Source: Metabacillus rhizolycopersici
Lineage (GTDB): Bacteria; Bacillota; Bacilli; Bacillales; Bacillaceae
Assembly (NCBI RefSeq): GCF_020075705.1
Contig: NZ_JAIQUM010000025.1
Span: 1 to 61,753, forward strand
DNA length: 61,753 nt
Reading direction: 5' to 3'
In this document: one piece after another, positions 46,163 through 55,633 of the stretch
Numbering within the stretch: position 1 is the stretch's first letter
Layout: each line of letters starts with the position of its first letter
Notes under the pieces: generated by a model
What the model was told of the DNA's origin: nothing
The model's input: only the letters and a program-made list of their open reading frames with translations
The model's database searches: none
Program-made: the position numbers and the translations under genes

Positions 46163-47161
46163 ATGACAACACCTGGAATAAAGAAATCTCTTTTTTTAAG
46201 CATCATGTTTTCTATGATGATTGTGTTCATGATTGGTTGTGGAGTTTCAGAAGAAAAAGCAACCGATGAAAATGATACAACTGTCGAATCTAACTCTACA
46301 AATGAAGCAAAGGACAATTCTGACTTCCCAGTTACAGTTGTTGACGGGACAGGCGAAGAGGTAACGATAGATTCAGAACCTCAAACGATCGTATCTGTTA
46401 TCCCAAGCAATACAGAAATTACATTTGCATTAGGTCAAGGTGATAAGGTAATTGGTGTAGATGAATACAGTAATTATCCTCCTGAAGTGCAAAAAATCGA
46501 AAAAATTGGTAATCAAGAAATGAATGTAGAAAAGATTTTGGCGTTACAACCTGATCTTGCGTTGGTAACCGATTTCCAACATGAAAACAATGCCGAGATT
46601 CTACAGCAATTTAAGGATGCTGGAATTGACGTCATTGTAATCGGAAGTGCAGAATCTTTTGAAAATGTATACAATACGATTTCGTTAATTGGTCAAGTAA
46701 CGGGCGCACCTGAAGAGGCTGAAACCATTGTCCAAGAAATGAAGGATCGTTTAGCTGAAATACAAGAGAAGGCAAAAGCTGTAACAGAAAAGAAAAGAGT
46801 GTGGGTAGAAGTCTCTCCTGCTCCAGATATTTTTACAACAGGTCAAGGTACGTTTATGAATGAGATGTTAGAGGTAATTAATGCTACCAATACTGCTGGT
46901 GAAAAAACAGGTTGGGTTAAGCTGACAGAAGAAGAAATTGTGACATTAAATCCGGAGGTTATCATCACAACTTATGGATATTATGTTGAAAACCCTGAAG
47001 AAGGTGTATTGAGCCGTGCTGGCTGGGATGAAGTTCCTGCTATCAAGGCAGAGCAAGTCTTTGATGTGAATAATGATACGGTTACAAGACCAGGGCCGCG
47101 ATTAATTGATGGGGTTGAGACGCTTGCTAAGCTCATTTATCCGGAAGTCTTTAGTGAATAA
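46163..47161 (+). CDS. btuF: Cobalamin ABC transporter substrate-binding lipoprotein
   Basis: 332 residues from ATG at 46163, eight bases after AAGGAG; GTG at 46154 lies inside that site. Signal peptide with lipobox FMIGC, an acidic linker, then the two-lobed helical-backbone periplasmic-type domain (IVSVIPSNTEITFALG, VIGVDEYSNYP, INATNTAGEKTGWVKLTEEEI-type core). Matches B. subtilis YvrC. It captures corrinoids outside the membrane. Confidence 0.9.
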   Translation: MTTPGIKKSLFLSIMFSMMIVFMIGCGVSEEKATDENDTTVESNSTNEAKDNSDFPVTVVDGTGEEVTIDSEPQTIVSVIPSNTEITFALGQGDKVIGVDEYSNYPPEVQKIEKIGNQEMNVEKILALQPDLALVTDFQHENNAEILQQFKDAGIDVIVIGSAESFENVYNTISLIGQVTGAPEEAETIVQEMKDRLAEIQEKAKAVTEKKRVWVEVSPAPDIFTTGQGTFMNEMLEVINATNTAGEKTGWVKLTEEEIVTLNPEVIITTYGYYVENPEEGVLSRAGWDEVPAIKAEQVFDVNNDTVTRPGPRLIDGVETLAKLIYPEVFSE

Positions 47162-48188
47162 AATTATTTGGATGTATATTTTTGGCGGAGTGTTTGTACT
47201 TTGTACAGCACTCCTCGGTTTATTAATTAGTAGTGTTCACTATCCAATTCCGGTCATTATAGATGTATTATCGTCTAAATTATTTGGATTTACCATCTTT
47301 GGTGAGGAGATTCAAAAGACTGTAGTGACGATCATATGGGAAATTCGTTTTCCTCGCGTTTTATTAGCGCTTTTTGTTGGTGCTGCTCTATCACTAGCAG
47401 GGGCAGCCTTTCAAGGGTTATTACGAAATCCGCTAGCCGATCCTTATACGATTGGTGTTTCTTCAGGGGCATCTTTGGGTGCGGTTAGTGTTCTATATTT
47501 TCAAATTTCAATTTCACTCCTCGGTAATTATACACTACCGGTTATTGCGATTTTAAGTGGTTTGTTCACGATGTTAATTGTATTTGCGGTGACACATTTT
47601 TCAAATCGTAAGCTTTCGATTGAGACGATTATCCTTGCCGGTATCATTGTAAGCTCATTTATTGGAGCAGTTATTTCACTTGTCATATCATTAAGTTCAC
47701 ATGAAGACACCAGGCAGATCTTATACTGGTTAATGGGGAATATAGGAATGAGAGGCTGGAGTCATGTTAAATTAATCGTTCCCTTCTTTATTATTGGTGC
47801 TTTTCTATTAATAGTACGTTCACGAGAATTAAATGCGTTTGCCCTTGGAGAAGAATCTGCTGAACATATAGGAGTAAATGTACAAAGGGGGAAGATTTAT
47901 ATTTTAATTGGAGCATCTTTACTTACCGGAGCAGCTGTATCTGTATCTGGATCGATCGGTTTTGTCGGTTTGGTTATTCCTCATTTTATTCGTTTATTAA
48001 TAGGTCCAAATCATCGGCATGTCCTACCTTTATCGATGTTGGCGGGTGGGGGGTATTTGATTCTTGCTGATTTGATCGCTAGAACAATTATCGCACCTAG
48101 TGAACTACCAATAGGAGTGATCACCGCACTGATCGGAGCTCCAATCTTTGCGTTATTATTAATTAGAGAACGCTTCGGAAGGGGCTAG
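47154..48188 (+). CDS. btuC: Cobalamin ABC transporter permease
   Basis: 344 residues from GTG at 47154, overlapping btuF by eight bases after CGGAAG. FecCD family with about nine to ten helices; the family blocks RFPRVLLALFVGAALSLAGAAFQG (key part RFPRVLLALFVG), NPLADPYTIGVSSGAS and GSIGFVGLVIPHFIRL are clear. Corresponds to YvrB. A start at 47106 would overlap btuF by 56 bases and adds a tail not seen in relatives. Confidence 0.92.
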   Translation: MNKIIWMYIFGGVFVLCTALLGLLISSVHYPIPVIIDVLSSKLFGFTIFGEEIQKTVVTIIWEIRFPRVLLALFVGAALSLAGAAFQGLLRNPLADPYTIGVSSGASLGAVSVLYFQISISLLGNYTLPVIAILSGLFTMLIVFAVTHFSNRKLSIETIILAGIIVSSFIGAVISLVISLSSHEDTRQILYWLMGNIGMRGWSHVKLIVPFFIIGAFLLIVRSRELNAFALGEESAEHIGVNVQRGKIYILIGASLLTGAAVSVSGSIGFVGLVIPHFIRLLIGPNHRHVLPLSMLAGGGYLILADLIARTIIAPSELPIGVITALIGAPIFALLLIRERFGRG

Positions 48189-48190
48189 AC

Positions 48191-49657
48191 ATGCTTGACA
48201 TAAAACACTTATCAGGTGGTTATCAACAAACATCGATTATACGAGATATAACACTTACAATTGAAACAGGTAATTTTTATGCATTGATCGGTCCAAATGG
48301 AAGTGGAAAAACGACCCTTTTAAAGTTAATAACAGGTGTGTTACAAATTCAGGATGGAACAATTACGATTTTTAATCAGTCTCTTCATAACTATTCTGCA
48401 TTAGAACGAGCAAAAATGATGGCTGTCTTATCTCAGGAAGCTAACGTTGAATTTGATTTTCTCGCTGAAGAGATTGTTATGCTCGGACGTTACCCTCACC
48501 AAAAAGGTTTTTTTAAAAACATCTCCAAAAGAGATCGTATTGTCGTTGAAGAGGTGATGAAGCAAACCGACGTATTTCAATTTCGTCACCAACCATTTAA
48601 AAAGCTAAGCGGTGGCGAGAAGCAACGCGTTTTATTAGCGAAAGCACTTGCGCAAGAGCCAAAGATTTTGTTTTTAGATGAGCCTACCAACCATTTAGAT
48701 ATTAAACATACGGTAACGATGCTTCAGCATCTTAAGGAATATCAACGGAAGAATAATCTAACAATTGTTGCTATTTTACATGATTTGAATACAGCGGCAC
48801 TATTTGCAGACAAGATTGGATTATTAAGCAGAGGAAAATTAGTTGAGACAGGTGAACTATCTATTTTACAAAATGAAGAACAGCTGAGAGACGTATATGA
48901 AGTCGCGATTAAAAACAATTATCATCCCATTATTCCAAAACCGCAAATTTCTGTAGTACCTAATCAAGAAGAACAGCAGAATCTAGGTCTAGAGTATGAA
49001 TTAAAGAAAACGGATCGATATATCCATCTGGCATTTAACAATCCACTACGAACAATATCAAACGGTGTACTAGGCGAAGGTTTGCAGTGGTGCAAGAACT
49101 TTTGTAATTTTAATGTGCGAAAAGATTATAATGGTTCATATCCTAAAGGGGATATCATTAGCTGGCTAAGACAAGAGGAAATCTCAGAGTATGATACGGT
49201 GGGAATGATGACAGCGGTTAACTTGAAAGATATGAGTATCGTTCAAGCGGAATACGAAGGGGTTAAGATTCTAGCAGTCATAACAGCAGGAGTTGGAAAT
49301 GCTGTTGATATTACAGAAAAAGCCGTTGTTGATGCAAGTTTTCAAATCGGAACAGTAAATATCATGGTCTTTATTGATGCTCATTTAACTGATGGTGCTT
49401 TAGTAAATGCTGTTCAATCTGCTACAGAGGCAAAAACGAAAGCCTTTATTGATTTACATATTAAAGATGCTGTAACTGGTACCTTTGCTACAGGTACATC
49501 GACAGATTGCATACTCATTGCTGCTACACAAAGAGGTGAACCAACACCATATGCAGGATCGGGAACAGTGATTGGTAAAGGAATTGGTTTAACAGTTTAT
49601 AAAACGTTGATGGAAGCTTTAAGAAAATATGAGAAACGAAGTGAAAAGCAACTATGA
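48191..49657 (+). CDS. BtuD ATPase fused to CbiZ adenosylcobinamide amidohydrolase
   Basis: 488 residues in two parts. Residues 1-255 form an ABC ATPase (Walker A GPNGSGKTT, signature LSGGEKQRV, Walker B ILFLDEPTNHLD). Residues about 270-485 are CbiZ-like (HLAFNNPLRTISNGVLGEG, DTVGMMTAVNL, VITAGVGNAVD, IAATQRGEPTPYAGSGT). CbiZ hydrolyses adenosylcobinamide to adenosylcobyric acid so that imported cobinamides can be reused. B. subtilis YvrA has the same architecture. Confidence 0.92.
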   Translation: MLDIKHLSGGYQQTSIIRDITLTIETGNFYALIGPNGSGKTTLLKLITGVLQIQDGTITIFNQSLHNYSALERAKMMAVLSQEANVEFDFLAEEIVMLGRYPHQKGFFKNISKRDRIVVEEVMKQTDVFQFRHQPFKKLSGGEKQRVLLAKALAQEPKILFLDEPTNHLDIKHTVTMLQHLKEYQRKNNLTIVAILHDLNTAALFADKIGLLSRGKLVETGELSILQNEEQLRDVYEVAIKNNYHPIIPKPQISVVPNQEEQQNLGLEYELKKTDRYIHLAFNNPLRTISNGVLGEGLQWCKNFCNFNVRKDYNGSYPKGDIISWLRQEEISEYDTVGMMTAVNLKDMSIVQAEYEGVKILAVITAGVGNAVDITEKAVVDASFQIGTVNIMVFIDAHLTDGALVNAVQSATEAKTKAFIDLHIKDAVTGTFATGTSTDCILIAATQRGEPTPYAGSGTVIGKGIGLTVYKTLMEALRKYEKRSEKQL

Positions 49658-50607
49658 ATTTCTTTGATTTTCACTATTATATGATAATAGGGGCGATTAT
49701 TTTAGATTTATTAATCGGCGATCCTAGATGGATTCCCCATCCGGTTATCATCATCGGAAAGTGTATAAGTTTCTTCGAAAAGATCTGGAATAACGGGAAG
49801 TTGCGAAGGATGAAAGGGATATTATTAACTTTGATGATTGTTGGTGGGACTTTTCTTTGCGTTTACATCCTTCTTTATGCCATCAATTTCATCCATCCAT
49901 TCGTTAAGGTAATCGTTGAAATCTATCTCATTTCGACAACGATTGCGATGAATGGATTACATAAAGCAGGGAAAGAAGTGGCGAGGCCTTTGTTGAAGGG
50001 CGACCTTGTTTTAGCTCGAAAAAAGCTAGGCTACATCGTTGGCCGTGACACAGAAGAACTGCCACCTCACGAAGTGGTTCGTGGCACGGTTGAAACGATT
50101 GCTGAAAATACGGTTGATGCGATCATCGCTCCGCTCTGCTGGGCACTTATAGGTGGAGCGCCAATGGCAATGGCTTATCGAGCAGCAAACACATTAGATT
50201 CGATGGTCGGTTATAAAAATGAAAAATATGAACAGTTTGGTTGGGCTTCAGCAAGATTTGATGATGTTGTTAATTGGATACCAGCACGGTTAACTGCCAC
50301 CTTAATGTGGCTTTTCTCGTGGTTCGTTCCTAAATCTCAGAAGTGGAATGCACTTGTTGTAATCGTTCGTGATGCTAAGAAGCACCCAAGTCCTAATAGT
50401 GGATGGCCGGAAGCGATGATTGCAGGGTTGTTAGGCATTGTTTTAGGAGGAATGAATAAGTACCAAGGAGTCGTCTCCTACCGAGCGGAGATGGGGAATC
50501 CTTATCGAAGGCTTGAACCTACTGATATTCGAAAAACGATTATTTACATGCATGGTGCTTGGATGATGTTTGTTTTACTACTTTTCCTATGTGCTACTAA
50601 TCTTTAG
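49654..50607 (+). CDS. cbiB: Adenosylcobinamide-phosphate synthase
   Basis: 317 residues, polytopic membrane enzyme overlapping the previous gene by ATGA. Motifs: LDLLIGDPRWIPHPV, GRDTEELPPHEVVRGTVETIAENTVD and ANTLDSMVGYKNEKY. It attaches aminopropanol phosphate to adenosylcobyric acid, using the product of the neighbouring decarboxylase. Confidence 0.94.
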   Translation: MNFFDFHYYMIIGAIILDLLIGDPRWIPHPVIIIGKCISFFEKIWNNGKLRRMKGILLTLMIVGGTFLCVYILLYAINFIHPFVKVIVEIYLISTTIAMNGLHKAGKEVARPLLKGDLVLARKKLGYIVGRDTEELPPHEVVRGTVETIAENTVDAIIAPLCWALIGGAPMAMAYRAANTLDSMVGYKNEKYEQFGWASARFDDVVNWIPARLTATLMWLFSWFVPKSQKWNALVVIVRDAKKHPSPNSGWPEAMIAGLLGIVLGGMNKYQGVVSYRAEMGNPYRRLEPTDIRKTIIYMHGAWMMFVLLLFLCATNL

Positions 50608-50627
50608 AAAAGAAAGGCGTGATAGAA

Positions 50628-51710
50628 ATGAACTGGCCAGAGCATGGGGGACAACCTAAGAGGATTTTTGAATTGAATGGAATCAAAAACGATGATCGAT
50701 ACTTTGACTTTAGTGCAAATATTAATCCTCTTGGTCCGCCACCAGTGTTAAAAGAACATTTAGTTGAAGCGTATAATCAATTAGAAAGGTATCCTGATCC
50801 AGACTATCGAGAAGCTACGAAGTTAGTTGCTGTACATGAAGGTCTAGTGCAAGAACAAGTACTTTTAACAAATGGAGGATCTGAAGCAATCTTCCTCGTT
50901 GCACAACAGTTTATAGGGAAAAAAGCATTAATTATTGAACCAACATTCTCTGAATATGAACGGGCTTGCCAAGTGTATAATTTATCAGTTACTCATCTTT
51001 CTCTTCAGCTTGAACATAATTTTTCATTTCCGCTTGAAAAAGTTTTACACAAAATCGAAAAGGTAGATGTCGTATTTTTATGCCGTCCAAATAATCCGAC
51101 AGGAACTGTTATCGATTTAGAAGATATTAAAGCTTTGTTGAATAAAGGTGTCGAGTGTCAAACGACGATCGTTGTTGATGAGGCATTTATTCACTTTTTA
51201 CCATCACAAATCACTGACTTAGCGTTTTTAATAGATACATATTCTAATTTAATTCTACTTAGGTCATTGACAAAAATTTATGCGATTCCAAGTTTACGAC
51301 TAGGCTATATGATCGCTAGACCAGAGATGATTACAAGATTGAAGAGAAACCAGATTCCTTGGAGTGTAAATGGAATCGTTACTGCATTATTGCCGAATTT
51401 ATTTACACAGGAATTGTTTATAGATGGAACGAAAGCTTGGTTGCAAAGACAGTTGAAAGTTTTGACATCTGAACTTTCAAGATTAGGATTTTTTTATTCC
51501 CCAACACTAGTTAACTTTTACTTATTAAGGGACCAGCATGCAGATAGTGAGCAACTGTTTCGCTACTTATTAAAGAATAAAATTATTCCACGCCATACCC
51601 ATAACTTTAAAGGGCTTGATGGCCACTATTTACGTTTTGCTGTTCGTAGCGAAGATGAAAATAGCTATTTACTTAAAACGCTAAGTAGGTGGAGAGAAAA
51701 AACATGGTAA
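50628..51710 (+). CDS. cobD: Threonine-phosphate decarboxylase
   Basis: 360 residues from ATG at 50628, ten bases after AAAGG. Class-I aminotransferase fold: FSANINPLGPP, NGGSEAIFL, CRPNNPTGTV, VDEAFIHF and the PLP lysine near residue 216 (LRSLTKIYAIPSLRLGY). It makes aminopropanol phosphate for CbiB. GTG at 50619 is too close to the ribosome site. Confidence 0.92.
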   Translation: MNWPEHGGQPKRIFELNGIKNDDRYFDFSANINPLGPPPVLKEHLVEAYNQLERYPDPDYREATKLVAVHEGLVQEQVLLTNGGSEAIFLVAQQFIGKKALIIEPTFSEYERACQVYNLSVTHLSLQLEHNFSFPLEKVLHKIEKVDVVFLCRPNNPTGTVIDLEDIKALLNKGVECQTTIVVDEAFIHFLPSQITDLAFLIDTYSNLILLRSLTKIYAIPSLRLGYMIARPEMITRLKRNQIPWSVNGIVTALLPNLFTQELFIDGTKAWLQRQLKVLTSELSRLGFFYSPTLVNFYLLRDQHADSEQLFRYLLKNKIIPRHTHNFKGLDGHYLRFAVRSEDENSYLLKTLSRWREKTW

Positions 51711-52234
51711 CGTTTATCTCCGGAGGTGCTCGTTCAGGAAAAAGTTCTTTTGCTGAGAAATATGCTCTTCAATTTATACATGGTCTCAATGAAAAATCTT
51801 TACTATATTTAGCCACAGCAGAACGTACAGATCTTGAAATGGAACAAAGAATTGCTCGGCATATTAGAGAACGTGAATCGATTTGGCATACAATTGAAGC
51901 CCCGCTACATATAACAAACGTATTACAAAATGTAAACGGACAGGAAGTCATTTTATTGGATTGCCTAACTATTTGGTTAAATAACATGATGTACAAGGAG
52001 AAAGCTGATTTACCTTTGATGATGAGCGAAGTTTCAAACTGGTTCCGACTATCGGAGAAAAATCAACTGGAATTGATTATTGTATCAAATGATGTTAACG
52101 AAGGCATACCAAATGATAACTTATTTGTCCATCAATACATCTATAATCTAGAAAAGGTGCACAATCTTATTACATCTAAGGCAGACTCAGTTTATCAGGT
52201 TGTCGCAGGAATTCCGATTAAATGGAAAGGTTGA
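51704..52234 (+). CDS. cobU: Adenosylcobinamide kinase / guanylyltransferase
   Basis: 176 residues from ATG at 51704, overlapping the cobD end and preceded by GGTGGAGAG. Walker A GGARSGKSSFAEK, TAERTDLEMEQRIARH with the guanylylated histidine, and LLDCLTIWLNNMM. It phosphorylates and then guanylylates adenosylcobinamide. The C-terminal part (IVSNDVNEGIP) is slightly divergent from the usual VTNEVG form. Confidence 0.92.
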   Translation: MVTFISGGARSGKSSFAEKYALQFIHGLNEKSLLYLATAERTDLEMEQRIARHIRERESIWHTIEAPLHITNVLQNVNGQEVILLDCLTIWLNNMMYKEKADLPLMMSEVSNWFRLSEKNQLELIIVSNDVNEGIPNDNLFVHQYIYNLEKVHNLITSKADSVYQVVAGIPIKWKG

Positions 52235-52239
52235 TCAGC

Positions 52240-53013
52240 ATGAAGCATTTCGTTCAAGGTTTAATTTTAGCGATGCAGTTTTTAACCCGTATCCCTATTC
52301 CTATTGCATGTCCGTGGGAAAGGCAATCAATTAAAGGAGCACTTTCATCGTTTGGAATTGTCGGTTTAATCATTGGAGGTATATTGGCTCTGACCCTTTC
52401 GATTACAGACACAGTATTTCCTGAATGGATGAGCGCACTTCTTATCGTAACGCTATGGGTGTTTTTAACAGGAGGGTTACATCTAGATGGCTTAATGGAT
52501 GTGGCAGACGCAGTTGGCTCAAATGCTCCACTAGAGAAGAAGCTTGTCATCATGAAAGATCCACAAGTAGGGAGCTTTGCGGTACTTACTGCCATTTTCC
52601 ATCTTGTATGGAAAGTAGCTTTTATCTATGGGTTTCTTACTTACCCTGATATGGAGCTTCAACTGTTACTATTCTGTGTCATCTTAATCCCTGCATGTAG
52701 CCGATTAATCCCACTTTTTTTACTTTATTATGTACCAGTAATGAAGCAGGAAGGACTTGCCTACCAATGGAAGCAGCATATTTCAGTTCGTGAGGTTTTT
52801 ATAGGGACAGCAATTGTCTTCATCTATACACTCCTTTATCCATACATGTTCTTGATCTTCTTATCTTACTTCGTATACTTCTTTTTCATTCGTATCTGGA
52901 TTTTGAAAAATTTTAAGGGGATTAATGGTGATATTCTAGGTGCATCAATCGAAGGAGGGGAATTATGGGGACTCTTCATACTATGGATGTATACTTGGTT
53001 CGTCATGGGGTAA
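52240..53013 (+). CDS. cobS: Adenosylcobinamide-GDP ribazoletransferase
   Basis: 257 residues from ATG at 52240 after GGAAAGG. Membrane enzyme with GGLHLDGLMDVADAVGS and the MKDPQVGSFAV block containing the family acidic residues. It joins alpha-ribazole (phosphate) to adenosylcobinamide-GDP, the last assembly step. It overlaps cobC by 49 bases. Confidence 0.94.
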   Translation: MKHFVQGLILAMQFLTRIPIPIACPWERQSIKGALSSFGIVGLIIGGILALTLSITDTVFPEWMSALLIVTLWVFLTGGLHLDGLMDVADAVGSNAPLEKKLVIMKDPQVGSFAVLTAIFHLVWKVAFIYGFLTYPDMELQLLLFCVILIPACSRLIPLFLLYYVPVMKQEGLAYQWKQHISVREVFIGTAIVFIYTLLYPYMFLIFLSYFVYFFFIRIWILKNFKGINGDILGASIEGGELWGLFILWMYTWFVMG

Positions 53014-53594
53014 CAAGATGGAACATCGAAAAACGATACATGGGCCATTCGAATGAACCATTGATTGATCAGGAGCTTCACATGTTAAATCCATTGCGAA
53101 GCACTCTTGAGATGATCTCTTTTGATTTTTGTTATAGTAGTGATCTGAAGCGGTGCATAGACACATTCAAGTATTTACTTCCAAATGAACTCGTTTGTTT
53201 AGATTTTAGATTAAGGGAACTACACTTTGGTGATTGGGAAGGCTTGACCTATGACAATCTTAAAAGTGATAAAAACTATCAAGAGTGGTTAAGTGATTGG
53301 AAGGAGAAAGCACCACCAAATGGGGAATCGTTTATACAGTTTAATGGTAGAATTAGCACTTTTCTTGCAGAACTACATACTCAAAATCATTTAACATCTA
53401 TTAATAGCAATGTACTTATTGTAACTCATGGAGGAGTAATCCGTTCAATTATGAAAAGCTTTAATTTAACAAACACATTTTGGGAGCTTCATGTTCAACA
53501 TGGAACAGCATATCGTTTGTCACTTCAACAACAAAGGGGGAAATGGATTTGCAACTCGTGGTCGGTGGTGCCTATTCTGGAAAAAGAAAATTAG
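52965..53594 (+). CDS. cobC: Histidine phosphatase, alpha-ribazole phosphatase-like
   Basis: 209 residues. Catalytic motif VYLVRHGVTRWN, with RELHFGDWEGLTYD and the second histidine in IVTHGGVIR. In this cluster it should remove the phosphate from alpha-ribazole phosphate or cobalamin phosphate. ATG at 52965 has a near-perfect GGAGGGG site. An internal ATG at 52983 would also give a full phosphatase. Confidence 0.88.
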   Translation: MGTLHTMDVYLVRHGVTRWNIEKRYMGHSNEPLIDQELHMLNPLRSTLEMISFDFCYSSDLKRCIDTFKYLLPNELVCLDFRLRELHFGDWEGLTYDNLKSDKNYQEWLSDWKEKAPPNGESFIQFNGRISTFLAELHTQNHLTSINSNVLIVTHGGVIRSIMKSFNLTNTFWELHVQHGTAYRLSLQQQRGKWICNSWSVVPILEKEN

Positions 53595-53977
53595 TGCGGG
53601 AACAATATGATGAAATAACATGGCACAGTGCTTATGATGAAGATCAGTTAACGAACTGGAAGGTTAAATTTACTTCAAGCTCGATGCTCGTTTTAGAAGG
53701 TTGGGAAAAATGGATACAGCATGAATTGTCTTCAAATTCTACACTTGATGAAGTGAGAGTTTCCTTTTATGGATTGATTGATGAAATATGTGAGCTAGAG
53801 AAGATGCACGGAAAGCGTGTTATTTTCATCATTTTGGAGATGGGCAGAGGCATTGTACCAATGAATGAAGAAGATAGGAACTTGCGAGATGTATCTGGCT
53901 GGATTCTACAGTATGCAACGAATAAGGCTGATACCGTCCAATATTGTTGGCATGGTTTATCTAAAACAATTAAATAG
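53543..53977 (+). CDS. Degenerate CobU-like protein
   Basis: About 144 residues from ATG at 53543 (TTG at 53549 is equally good). It has a CobU-like N-terminus (LVVGGAYSGKRK) and C-terminus (LEMGRGIVPMNEEDRNLRDVSGW, key part GRGIVPMNEEDRNLRD). It lacks the HxxxR guanylylation segment and has Arg after the Walker lysine. It is the last gene of the operon, overlapping cobC by 52 bases. The role may be partial, regulatory or lost. Confidence 0.75.
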   Translation: MDLQLVVGGAYSGKRKLVREQYDEITWHSAYDEDQLTNWKVKFTSSSMLVLEGWEKWIQHELSSNSTLDEVRVSFYGLIDEICELEKMHGKRVIFIILEMGRGIVPMNEEDRNLRDVSGWILQYATNKADTVQYCWHGLSKTIK

Positions 53978-54012
53978 ATAGGGTTTTTATCCCGTATTAA
54001 CTTATAACGAAA

Positions 54013-54051
54013 GAAAATCCTCACTCTAAATCCAGTAGGGTGGGGATTTTC
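54013..54051. terminator. Bidirectional terminator between the cobalamin operon and ykoQ
   Basis: A 16-bp stem with a few mismatches (54013-54028 with 54036-54051) sits between convergent genes. Confidence 0.75.
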
Positions 54052-54068
54052 TAATGACATGTCTCAAT

Positions 54069-54878
54069 TTAAGATAACGTATGAAATGTAATCTCAGGGC
54101 GACTTCCAACGCGAATATTTACCCCAGTCTGACCAAGTCCTTCACTAATGTAAAACGGTTTTCCATTGTGATAGTGTAACCCCTTTACCATCTTCATTCG
54201 AACCAGTTTCCCCATTTTGATTAGGTGGTATGGCTTTGGCCAATGAATTTGTCCACCGTGAAAATGACCTGATAATAGGTAATCAAAATGGAAGTCCTTC
54301 ATTTCTAATACGATATTTGGGTCATGTGTTAATACTAAATTATAACCTTCTTCTAATCCTTTATAAGAATGAAGTAGATTGCTTCGTTTCGTACTAAAAT
54401 CGTCAATGCCAATAATATTTAGTTTTTTTCCGTCGACATCAAGTGTTAGATGCTCATTTTGTAATGTTTTACATCCATTTTTCTCCAATGTTTCCTTTAA
54501 TCGTTGAAAGTTAGTACCTTTTAAAACGTAATCGTGATTTCCGAAAACTGCATACATTCCTAATCTAGGTTTGATATTTTTTAAGACTTCTAGATACGGG
54601 ATTAGTTTAGGGATGCTTCGTTTGCGATCTAAAAAATCACCGGTTAATGCAATTAAGTCGATTTGTTGTTTTTCTATCATTTTTTGAAGCATTCGAGGTG
54701 AAATTGAGATATTTTCTAAGTGCAAATCCGAAAGATGAAGAATGTTCAGTTGTTTATTTGCGAATTTTATTTCAGTTTCTGAGAGCGATATATTATTTAT
54801 TGCAACATCTTTTGTATTTTTGTTAGCTTTATATAATAAGAAAACAATTGAGATTAATAATAAAATTAATAGAATCAA
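54069..54878 (-). CDS. ykoQ: Membrane-anchored metallophosphoesterase (YkoQ-like)
   Basis: 269 residues with an N-terminal membrane anchor (ILLILLLISIVFLLY) and a calcineurin-type phosphoesterase domain: LHLSDLHLE, LTGDFLDR, FGNHDYV, LTHDP, LSGHFHGGQ. All five metal motifs are intact. The substrate is unknown; relatives include lipid-A-like pyrophosphatases and nucleases. A relic of its 5' end lies at 25648-25830. ykoP is just upstream, as in B. subtilis. Confidence 0.85.
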   Translation of the reverse strand: MILLILLLISIVFLLYKANKNTKDVAINNISLSETEIKFANKQLNILHLSDLHLENISISPRMLQKMIEKQQIDLIALTGDFLDRKRSIPKLIPYLEVLKNIKPRLGMYAVFGNHDYVLKGTNFQRLKETLEKNGCKTLQNEHLTLDVDGKKLNIIGIDDFSTKRSNLLHSYKGLEEGYNLVLTHDPNIVLEMKDFHFDYLLSGHFHGGQIHWPKPYHLIKMGKLVRMKMVKGLHYHNGKPFYISEGLGQTGVNIRVGSRPEITFHTLS

Positions 54879-54969
54879 TAATATCCCCCCTATATAAAAA
54901 AGTATAATAGGAGAGTTGTTTCAAACATAGTGGGAAGTAATGGGTTAATTTATCTGAGTAGTAATTCCT

Positions 54970-55004
54970 CCCCCCCCTTTTTTTCGTGGTTCAAAAAAGG
55001 GGGG
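54970..55004. repeat. Homopolymer hairpin (C8 T7 ... A6 G6)
   Basis: Eight C and seven T (54970-54984) are complementary to six A and six G (54993-55004) around an eight-base loop, in the spacer between ykoP and ykoQ. Confidence 0.8.
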
Positions 55005-55087
55005 CTAATAAAATCTAAGGTAAGTACACTATACAATTTGTCGTGAATAGATAGATGTTAATTGGTTGAAGAATCGCATGATATATA

Positions 55088-55633
55088 TTAGTCGCTATCA
55101 ATATTTCTACTATAAATGTTCTTTAATTTTTCTTTAGAAATGAATAAATAATTAGTGTCAGGTATTTTTGAGAATTGTGGTTGTTCTTTAGACAACAGAA
55201 AAAGAGGAATATGTGTCATTTTTTTGTAAAATCTATAAAGTTGATTGGAAGGAAGATACGTTTCAAAGCCAAGCTTTTCTACTCCTTTATGCAACATCGA
55301 TATACCGATTGCTCCTTTAATTTCATGTTTTCGATTATGGTTATGAATAAATTCTGCAAGAAGAGGCAAGGACATATGTACTTTTCGGAAAATGATTCTA
55401 CCCCTTTTAACAGAGCTAGAGACAGTTTTTAATTCACTTAAAAGCTGGATATTGTGTAAATGAATTTTTACTAACTTATCGTTTTTCTTTATTAATGTTC
55501 CGTCATTTAAGAGAACATCTCTGCCTTTATATGTCGTTAGTCGTACTCGGAAAATTCCAATATGCTCTAATCTGGTTAATGAATAATAGAAAGGATCAAG
55601 TATTTTCCAAAATGTAAGAAGATAGCTACGCAT
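55088..55633 (-). CDS. ykoP: YkoP-like conserved hypothetical protein
   Basis: 181 residues, soluble. Recognised by length and by RLTTYKGRDVLLNDGTLIKKND (key part VLLNDGTLIKKND) and VKIHLHNIQLL, together with its position next to a YkoQ-like gene. Function unknown. The start has an AGGGAGG site on the minus strand. Confidence 0.75.
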   Translation of the reverse strand: MRSYLLTFWKILDPFYYSLTRLEHIGIFRVRLTTYKGRDVLLNDGTLIKKNDKLVKIHLHNIQLLSELKTVSSSVKRGRIIFRKVHMSLPLLAEFIHNHNRKHEIKGAIGISMLHKGVEKLGFETYLPSNQLYRFYKKMTHIPLFLLSKEQPQFSKIPDTNYLFISKEKLKNIYSRNIDSD

